Assembly (NCBI GenBank): GCA_002005505.1
Contig: MVGU01001445.1
Location: 50,001-70,000 of the forward strand
Origin: Botryococcus braunii
Lineage: Eukaryota > Chlorophyta > Trebouxiophyceae
DNA: 20,000 bases
Direction of reading: 5' to 3'
Below are positions 1-8,200 of the stretch, one piece after another. Positions within the stretch are counted from its first letter, which is position 1, and each line of letters begins with the position of its first letter. The translations under genes and the position numbers were made by a program. The notes beneath the pieces are model-generated. The model ran no database searches. It was not told the DNA's origin and saw only the letters and a program-made list of their open reading frames with translations.

Positions 1-40
<40 letters not shown>

Positions 41-87
41 AGAGAGAGGGGGAGGGGGGTTGAGAGAGACGGGGGGGGGGGGGGGGG
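1..87. repeat. Compound microsatellite (AC)n-(AG)n-poly(G)
   Basis: The window opens inside an (AC)18 run (1-36), followed by (AG)6 (37-48), a G-rich stretch, and an uninterrupted run of 17 G at 71-87. It lies within or next to the intron just downstream of the exon ending at 118 on the minus strand. The left boundary is cut by the window edge. Confidence 0.95.
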
Positions 88-117
88 ACAAGGCATTCAG
101 AGGTAGTCATTAAACAC

Positions 118-254
118 CTGTTGGGAGAGGATGGAGGGGTTTGAGGGACCTAAGCAGGCAACAAGGGCAGGTGCGGCCTGTAGTACACTTTCCGGCATGG
201 CACCTGCCGCTGCTGCCAGGTTAGTAAGAGCCCAAGCGGCTTCCACCTGGGTCT
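118..254 (-). CDS. Internal exon of armadillo-repeat (importin-alpha/TMCO6-like) protein
   Basis: Read on the minus strand, this 137-nt exon encodes an armadillo-type helix (T-Q-V-E-A-A-W-A-L-T-N-L-A) and the start of the next (A-P-A-L-V-A-C-L ... I-L-S-Q-Q). In importin-alpha repeats, the Q-x-E-A/S-A-W-A-L-T-N-I-A motif is followed by a segment ending in E-Q-A-V-W-A-L-G-N, and this exon stops just where that second motif should begin. The donor is CAG|GTGTTT (GT at 117-116) and the proposed acceptor is ...CTTACAG (AG at 256-255). The start phase (1) agrees with the exit phase of the exon at 2591-2393. About 20-30 residues of a canonical first repeat are not accounted for, so a small exon between the two, or a start further upstream in the same frame, is possible. 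The gene continues beyond position 1. The family match is inference from motif recognition, and the exact 5' boundary is uncertain. Confidence 0.5.
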
Positions 255-839
255 CTGTAAGCGCCACATCCCCAGTGTGCCTGTTCAGGACATGCTGATG
301 AGTCCTTTTGGGGTTCCCCCCATTTTGAACACCAGGCAAGGAAATATGACCTGGCACAACTGAATTAGTACCCCCAAGGCCAATGTTCCGCTCAGAGCAA
401 ACTTGAAGCACAGCCCCTTGGTTACTGCCCCAAAGGCCAATGTTTCACTCGGAGCAGACAGGCATGGTCTGTGCCAAACCCAAACCCACAAGGCTTGACG
501 CAGATGCCACCAACATTGTGATCACGAAGAATTGTTTCAAAATCGGTGTATGCAAAGGGCAAGGATACACATAGCGATGGAGGGAACACGGGCGCATTCG
601 GACACCTCAGCACAAACTTGCCTATCAACCTCATCAGCCCTGACGGTGGATGCGTCGCAAGTCAACAAAAGTCCACACCACAGACCTCCAGGCGACCCGC
701 AGGGGATCGCCTTATTGCCATGCGCTTCAACTCCCCAAAGTAAACAGAGCAAAACATCATGGGCAAAAAACAAAGATCTCAACCACATGCCGTGGTTCAC
801 AGTGGACGCCACCCAGGACAGTAAAAACCCCAAAAATTG

Positions 840-1038
<199 letters not shown>

Positions 1039-1933
1039 ACAAAACAACGACCCCATCACTTCTAGGGCGAATGACTCTTTTTACACTTCAAGGGACCCAC
1101 TCAGCACCCCATACCCAGTCAATGAGGACCAACTCAAGAGGACCAAGGCACTTGTACGATTAATCGCCCGCTTATGTACCCGAGCCGGACCGGGGTGGCA
1201 AGGCCCGATCCGCTCCGCACTACATCACTCAATGAGGATCAATTCAAGATCCGACACTGTGATGCCTGCACGACAGCAAGCCAGAGTTTTTGCATCCCAG
1301 ACGGCACCAAGTCAGCAGGGCATGACACCCAAACGGCAATACTGCAGGCAACCTCCTCGTGCGCAAATTAGCTTTCGCCATACGGGAGGCACCCCACAGG
1401 CACATACCTCAGCTGAAGCACGTGTGAGAGGGTTGGCACCACTCCTGCAGCTATCGCCTGTTCCCCAGCTTCGCTTCCTGGGAGTAAGCCCCGTGCAGGG
1501 AAGCCACATTCAATCCCAGTTTAGACAACACCGCAACTCGACCTATTCACGCAGGGCTCACTTGTTGTAATGGATGAGCGCTGCTCATACTCACTAACCA
1601 CACACATAATGGGCAGAGGTAGTTGTCCCTTGCGCCATGATTGTTGTTGTCTTGGTCCTGGCACATAGGTGCCTTGAAATGTCAACACGGTTCGAGATGA
1701 ACCCCACACAAGCAGCAACTTATGGCTTCCATTATGAGGTCCACAGCCGGCACGCTTGATGGACACACAGCAATGGAAGGAAGTGGTTCTGCATCTCCAA
1801 GGAACTCAACACCAGCGACAACAAGAAAACATTACACAAAAAGTAACATATGTGTTGCTTGGAAGGGACTATGGTGACTGCACGTGCATATGCGCAGCCA
1901 CACTCTCTGTCACCTCTGACACTAGCAAGGCGA

Positions 1934-2297
<364 letters not shown>

Positions 2298-2392
2298 AGT
2301 GTTGGGGGGGTGGTGAGAGAAGGGGGTGGAGGGGGGGGTAGTTGGGGGCAACGCACTCCTGACATCACCAGGGGGCCTAAGGATACACTTAC

Positions 2393-2591
2393 CTAGTGAG
2401 ACGTATCGTCTCATGTCTCTAATGGTGTCCATACTGGGCGGTAAATTCCACCTGAGTGTTGTATTAAGTTCCTCCACCAGGCTAGCCACGTCTGGGACCA
2501 TTGCCTCATCTCCTTGCTCAACATCTGCCTCCAGGCGCATCCGCTTGGCATACAAGATTGTGGCTCGCTTCTTCTCTGATATGGCTTGACT
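2393..2591 (-). CDS. Exon of armadillo-repeat protein: basic helix plus start of first repeat
   Basis: This 199-nt minus-strand exon begins after the acceptor CAATTTGCAG (AG at 2593-2592) and ends at a strong donor CTAG|GTAAGTGT (GT at 2392-2391). It starts in phase 0 and ends in phase 1. It encodes 66 residues: a basic segment (E-K-K-R-A-T-I-L-Y-A-K-R-M-R-L-E), then an acidic and hydrophobic helix, then D-T-I-R-D-M-R-R-Y-V-S-L. The basic helix followed by an A-T-x-x-F-R-x-L-L-S-like element is the order seen at the importin-beta-binding/first-armadillo junction of importin-alpha proteins, which act as cytosolic adaptors carrying cargo to the nuclear pore. It is upstream of the exon at 254-118 in gene order. 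Splice signals and composition strongly favour a true exon. The family assignment is tentative, and TMCO6-like proteins are an alternative. Confidence 0.55.
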
Positions 2592-3287
2592 CTGCAAATT
2601 GCACCCCTTATTTTGTGCGACTTAAGCAAGTGCATTGTATACACAAGTTTAGTAGCTATTTCATAGGGTATGCGATGTGGTCACCAGGCGGGTGCCCATG
2701 GTAAGGACATAGCTTTGCAAACTTTTTGTTGCAGAACGATCTTCATGATTGTTAGGAACATATTGCTTCACAAAATTTTTGAAATGTACTGGACATCATG
2801 TAATAAGCCACGCATGAAGGCAGTAGGACGGCTCTTGTGTAGTATTGATCCGGGGGCACGGTACCTCGAGACGGCGCCGCTCCAGTGAAGGTTTTAGCGT
2901 CCCTTCTGATTTAATGTTAGACCTTCTGCACATTGATATGGTTAGCGTTCTGGACATGCAAAGAGAAAGAATCGCACTACGACGAATTAACGTTTGCATA
3001 CCTGATCGACATCTTTCACCCTAAAGCACTAATTATTTCGTAGGAAGATGTATTTTTCAGCACTATCATCCAACATCGCTACAACCTTACTACATGGATT
3101 TAAAAGACATGTTTCTGCAAGGCATGCAACTCATCGGACGGCCTGTTGATTCCCATTACAAGCATTACCGTCTGTAATGAGACACCCTTACCAGTGTAAC
3201 TATCAGTAACAATACTTATTTCCGCATGGGAAGGTGTAATGCCTGCACCTAGCTCGGCAGACTCAGTCTGGCTCCCGACTAGTGTAC
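2592..3287 (-). other. Probable intron between acidic exon and basic-helix exon
   Basis: This is unique sequence without microsatellites. Short ORFs on both strands show no recognisable motif. The flanking exons are both in phase 0 at this junction, so the interval can be removed as one intron of about 700 bp. Confidence 0.35.
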
Positions 3288-3386
3288 CTCACAATTCCCT
3301 GGTATGCCACCGGCATTGCCACTTGGTCCCGACTTCATCTCAGCTTCCAACGTGGGAGTCAATGACAACTCATCCTCATCACCACC

Positions 3387-3433
<47 letters not shown>

Positions 3434-3448
3434 TGTCGCTATCGTTAA
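3288..3448 (-). CDS. Acidic Asp/Gly-repeat exon, probably 5' part of the armadillo gene
   Basis: On the minus strand a clear acceptor (AAAGTTTTGTTCACAG, AG at 3450-3449) is followed by 161 nt of open frame. The frame encodes N-D-S-D-N, about ten Asp, seven Gly, D-E-D-E-L, then a Ser/Thr/Pro/Gly segment ending G-G-I-P-G-N-C-E. The best donor is GAG|GTACAC (GT at 3287-3286), giving an exit phase of 0, the entry phase of the next minus-strand exon at 2591. The exon starts in phase 1, so at least one more 5' exon must exist. The Asp and Gly runs are encoded by a trinucleotide microsatellite, (GAT)n(GGT)n, which keeps the frame when it changes length. Joining it to the armadillo exons rests on strand, order and phase only. 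Confidence 0.4.
3380..3433. repeat. (ACC)n(ATC)n trinucleotide microsatellite, apparently coding
   Basis: (ACC)n at 3380-3401 and (ATC)n at 3402-3433 on the plus strand, read on the minus strand as Asp codons followed by Gly codons inside the acidic exon. All other long microsatellites in the window are dinucleotide or tetranucleotide and lie outside proposed exons. The exceptions are short GA runs inside the retrotransposon ORF. Confidence 0.9.
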
Positions 3449-3801
3449 CTGTGAACAAAACTTTACAGTGAACGCAGATTGTGAGTCCTGTGATCCTGCA
3501 TTGGGATAACCATGAGAAGCACAGCACTCTTCAGGACGCAACTACTTGATTCAGTATCTTGCAACAGCTTGATACATCCAGCCGAGAAGAAATTGACGTA
3601 GACACCGAGACATTCTTGACAAATTTGAACATGGTGATTAAATTAGATGTATTGTTCAGGGGGCCAAGGCGTCCCTCTGTATTGAACAGCTCATAAAGAC
3701 TTCAGACCACATGTGTCCTTGGTTGTCTCTTGGTTCTGGTGTGATATGGCTCGGAAGCCGTGGGATGGAAGTTCCCTATGGTGGAATACCACACGCGCGC
3801 A

Positions 3802-3803
<2 letters not shown>
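3449..3803. other. No gene recognised
   Basis: Unique sequence between the acidic exon and the (GT)n tract. A further 5' exon of the minus-strand gene could lie here, but no convincing donor/acceptor pair with a protein-like frame was found. Confidence 0.3.
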
Positions 3804-4105
<302 letters not shown>

Positions 4106-4115
4106 ACGAGCACGC

Positions 4116-4120
4116 GCTTG
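4116..4120. repeat. Target-site duplication, left copy (GCTTG)
   Basis: The five bases GCTTG directly precede the 5' LTR and are repeated directly after the 3' LTR at 11125-11129. Five base pairs is the usual duplication size for Ty1/copia integrases, and it fixes both element ends. Confidence 0.95.
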
Positions 4121-4323
4121 TGTTGAGTTCTGAACATTATTATTGAATGCCTTGTGCTTTAAGTGATCTTCATGTGTGCACTATTAGGATATGGGTCCAT
4201 TGAGAACATAAGGTACCTTGAGACACGGCAGATTCTGGACGTTTTCGAACATAAGGTACAATCCTATCTAGATCACACGTTTGTCGGATGAACTCTTAAG
4301 GCTGCCCCACCGGAGTGAATACC

Positions 4324-4458
4324 AACTGGTTGTGAAAGATGCTGGGCATCACCAGATGCTAGTCTTGTCCGACAGTTGTGTGTGGCACTCAGCAGACAGT
4401 CGTACGGACTGTAGCTGGAGTAACTTTGTCTATTGACGACCTGTCTGCTTTGTACAGG
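4324..4458 (+). repeat. LTR-internal 135-bp direct repeat, copy 1
   Basis: Identical to 4652-4786 and repeated again in the 3' LTR at 10634-10768 and 10962-11096. It holds two small dyads: GATGC-TGG-GCATC, and ACAGTC-GTACG-GACTGT at 4396-4412. This copy ends TGTACAG|GTACGG, which reads as a 5' splice site. Confidence 0.95.
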
Positions 4459-4651
4459 TACGGTGCGGCAGTGTGTGTTGTATCATTGTTGCTATTGTGA
4501 GAGTGAACAAGCTTAGTGTACCCTGTAGTCACTCAAACAGATAAGGGACAGTGACTTCAGGGAGTATAGGCATGTACTTGAACGTAGCCGTCTAGAGCCT
4601 TATCTAGTGATTGCTTGATCGGTGCTTGTGTACAAGATAATGATGTAACGT

Positions 4652-4786
4652 AACTGGTTGTGAAAGATGCTGGGCATCACCAGATGCTAGTCTTGTCCGA
4701 CAGTTGTGTGTGGCACTCAGCAGACAGTCGTACGGACTGTAGCTGGAGTAACTTTGTCTATTGACGACCTGTCTGCTTTGTACAGG
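4652..4786 (+). repeat. LTR-internal 135-bp direct repeat, copy 2
   Basis: An exact copy of 4324-4458, offset by 328 bp, with 193 bp between the copies. This copy ends CTGCTTTGTACAG|GGAAA, which reads as a 3' splice site. The segment 4458-4785 therefore has GT...AG ends and the same length as the repeat period. Confidence 0.95.
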
Positions 4787-4814
4787 GAAAGCCGATTGCC
4801 CATAACCTTTCACA

Positions 4815-4828
4815 GGTTATGGGCCCAC
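4815..4828 (+). other. Primer-binding site matching the anticodon arm of initiator tRNA-Met
   Basis: GGTTATGGGCCCAC begins at the first base after the 5' LTR. It is complementary to the conserved GTGGGCCCATAACC anticodon region of plant-type initiator tRNA-Met (tRNA sequence from memory). It is not complementary to the tRNA 3' end, which would give a TGGTATCAGAGC-type site. Drosophila copia has the same site in the same place and is primed by a cleaved 5' half of that tRNA. The sequence match is direct; use as a primer is inferred. Confidence 0.85.
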
Positions 4829-5204
4829 GCCCTTCCAGCTGAGCCAAGTAAAAGCAGGAGTGAAGGTCGTCTACGGATGGGTCAGACGTAAGCGTCAACA
4901 AAGGAGCTCGAGCATGGCGCAGCGGCGCAAGGGAACTCGAGTGTACCAGGACCATTATCTTACTCACAGTTTACCTTTCTGGGAAATTCATAATTGAAGT
5001 TTTAGCTGTGCTTTATCATTCATAGACGTTGTCTAGAAGCACTGAGTGAGTCGGGCCGGACTCCGGCGCAAACTTCTGAGGGGAACATATCTGCTACTAC
5101 TGTGCAAGACTGGCTGGTAAATTTCCATGACATGGAGGGAATTGTAGGGTATTGCTGCATTCCAGAAGTTTATGAGTAAGTTTGGCTGGTGAAGTGACAA
5201 TAGT
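4829..5204 (+). other. Untranslated leader of the copia element
   Basis: About 375 bp between the primer-binding site and the gag start, expected to hold packaging signals. No ORF of note. A GTAAGC donor-like site lies at 4888-4893, but no matching acceptor was identified. Confidence 0.7.
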
Positions 5205-8200
5205 ATGACAAAAAGGGGCAAAGAAAAGGAAAGTAGCAGTGAAACAGCAATGTCTCAACCTGGAGAAGTCAGTGGGGCCACTCCAGGGCAGTCTATGACC
5301 GGGACACAATCAGCCACTGCAGAACCAAAGGTGGAGATTGACAAGGCAGCCTACATCCCCAATACCTCTAATCCAAAGATGACTGTCATGCTTGATGATG
5401 GAGGGCGCAATTTTGAATTTTGGTATGAAAATTTGGAGGCGTGCGCAAACACCAAGGGGGTCAGAGCGGCTTTGGAGAGGCCAATGCCAGGGTCGGTGGA
5501 GAACTCAGCCATCAAGCAGTGGCTGATCCAGTCAGTTCCAGTCATCTGGCATTCTCAGATCTCATGCCACAAAGCAGCGTTCGACTTCATCGCGTGGGTG
5601 AAGAACAGTCACACTGGAGGGAGCAACCAAGACATCAACCTTGAGTGGTACAAGGAAATGGAGCAGGGCATCAAGACAGGGGAGACACTCAAGGTCTACC
5701 TCTACAGAATGATGGATCTGGCTACAAGTCTCAGAAACAACGCGTTCATCCTCTTGGACCACAATGTTGGGGAGCTGATGGTGAAGGGCCTCCCTCTTGT
5801 GCTGAGGCTCGAGTCCCTGGAGGTTATGGCAACCGACAAGCCGCCATTGGAGCTGATTCAAAGAATCCTGCGCGCCGCAGCCAGCCGTGGGTACAAGGAC
5901 CCACCTGCAGAGGGAACACCTCAGGCCATGGCAGCTGCAGCAGTGGCTGGTCCCTCTGGGGGGGTAGCTGGAGCGTCATCAAGCGCTGGAGCTGCACCAG
6001 GAGTGGGAGCAGTACCGGGAGTTGGAGCAGCACTACCAGCAAACGAACAGCCTCCCGCTGGCCCCTCTGCAACTACTTTTGGTGGCAGGGGGCGTGGACC
6101 TGGCAGGGCAAGAAGGCCCAGAGAGGAGCTTACATGCCACTTCTGCAAGGCAAAGGGCCACTTCATGACTGACTGCGGACCGCTCAGGCAGCTGCAGGCT
6201 CTGCATCAAAACATGCAAGCGGCAAGCGTTGGGCCTGCAGCTTACTGGGGCCAGGGAGGCCCACAGTCGTCTCCTCAAGCCTGGTGGGACCATGGATCTG
6301 GCCGGGGTGGCCCGCCTTCATCCGCTTCCAGCCCTGGACCTCCTTCAGCATATAACTATCCAACAAGTCAACACACGTTTCCGGGGTGGCATTTACCACC
6401 TCCACCCCCTCCTTCTGGTGAGGCGATGTTTATCTCTCTCAATGTGCTTGCCCCAACTTCGCATGGAGCTAGCAGCACATCTTGGTTAATAGATAGTGGT
6501 GCCTCTGTGCATATAGTCAATGATCTCTCATTGCTCCATAATCCAGTTATGCATAGACAGCCTCTTCCTCTGCACTTGGCAACCTCAGACGCCAAGGGAG
6601 GAATCATTGCATCTGGGTCTGTATGCCTTGTGAATGCAAGGCACGAAGTATTCTGGCTGCACAATGTGCAGTGTGTTCCTTCTGCGCATACCAACCTCAT
6701 TTCAGTCACTGGTGCAATTCAGGATGGAGCATCTTTCCTGACTGACACTGCAGGTGGTTACACAGCCATGAAGGGACCTGAAGGGTGGTGTGGAGATATC
6801 ACCCGCGCACGAGGTCTGTTTTTTTTGGAGTTTGTTAGTCCTGTCAGAGGGCAGCAAGTTGGCTGCAGACATATTGATCACATGGCTGAGGCGTCTCATC
6901 TTAGGAAAGGACACGTGTGTAGCGAGAGATCTCTGTGGCATGCTAGGTTAGGTCATCCTGGTGCCAGCAGCATGCAGAGGTTCTCCAAGGAAGATCTGGT
7001 TACAGGAATCAATATCTCCCTTGCTCCCTGCTCTGAGTGCCCCAAGCACTGTGAATCGTGTATACAAGGGAAACACTCCAGACCTCCTTTCCCTGTATCT
7101 TCCAGGCCTGCACATCACCCACTCGATAGAGTCCATGTGGATACTGTGGGTCCCATATCACCTCCTGCCATCACAGGTGAACGATATTGGGTCACTGTAG
7201 TGGATGAAAGTTCACACCAAGTTGCCTCCCTGCCTGTGAAGTCAAAGGATTGCATCCCAAAGGCTGTGATAGACCTGCTCCGTTTTTGGCAGACCCAACG
7301 AGGCACGGTTGTGAAGTGTGTGAGGACTGACAGGGGTTCAGAGTTCCTGAACCAGCAATTCAAAGAGTTTTGTGCTCAGCAGGGCACTAAGATGGAGTCC
7401 TCAGCGCCCTACACGCCTCAGCAGAATGGGGTGGCGGAGAGGATGAATAGGACCCTGAAGGAGCGAACAAGGACTCTGTTGGTCCATGCTGCAGCAGACC
7501 CCTCCCTTTGGAAGGAGGCGCTTGAGACAGCTACCCTCCTCTACAATGTGGGTCCTACTTCAGGCAGGTCCCTGACCCCCATGGAATTATTCTTTGGTGT
7601 CAAACCTGATGTGTCTGTGCTGCGCACGTTTGGCTGTGTAGCCCATGTGCACATTCCCAGTGGCCAAAGGTCTGTTTTTGGGCCCAAGACCATCCCTGGG
7701 ATGTTTACTGGTTATTGTCCCCAGTCTAAAGCGTATCGTGTGTACGTGGGGAATGGAGTGTGGAAGGAGAGTAGGGACGTCAGCTTTATCGAGCACTTGA
7801 GGGGGGCTGAGAGAGTGGGTCTATCAAAGGTCCAGCCTGGGTCTGTCTATGATTCTAGGATATCACCCCCCCTTGGCAGTGAGAATCTGGCAACGCCTCA
7901 AGCAATTCCCTCTGCTGCTCCACCCACGTTCTGGGATGAGGAGGATGACCATGGAGTGGAGACGCTTTCCACTGGGGCTCCTGGGACCTCTGGACTTTGT
8001 GCTGGGGATCAGTCTGGAGACGGGACCACAGCAGCACATGACCAAGGAAACCCCACCAGCCTGGATTCTACTGTTGGGACCCCAGAACCATCTCAGCACT
8101 CGTGGTCGGTGCTTGAGCATATGCAGAATCTGGCCAGGGGGGGTGTAGAAACTCAATCCCAGGTAGAAAAAATGCAGAAGGTACAAGAGGGGTTGCGAAT

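Larger units (their letters stand above)
4121..4814 (+). repeat. 5' LTR
   Basis: A 694-bp direct repeat of 10431-11124, starting TGTTGAGTTC and ending CCTTTCACA. No mismatch was seen when the two were compared line by line. It should carry the element's promoter and RNA start, but no convincing TATA box or AATAAA signal was visible. It contains an exact internal 135-bp duplication and two copies of CATAAGGTAC (4207-4216 and 4250-4259). ORFs across it are not meaningful. Confidence 0.97.

Noticed and set aside
1750..1830. Minus-strand segment with a T-rich tract and a frame reading V-E-F-L-G-D-A-E-P, a candidate for the missing armadillo exon
   Set aside because: The position and motif are tempting, but no good acceptor/donor pair gives the required phase.
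4604..4813. Minus-strand ORF inside the 5' LTR (with a counterpart at 10914-11156)
   Set aside because: It lies entirely in LTR sequence, spans the internal 135-bp repeat and resembles no protein. The counterpart repeats it only because the LTRs are identical.
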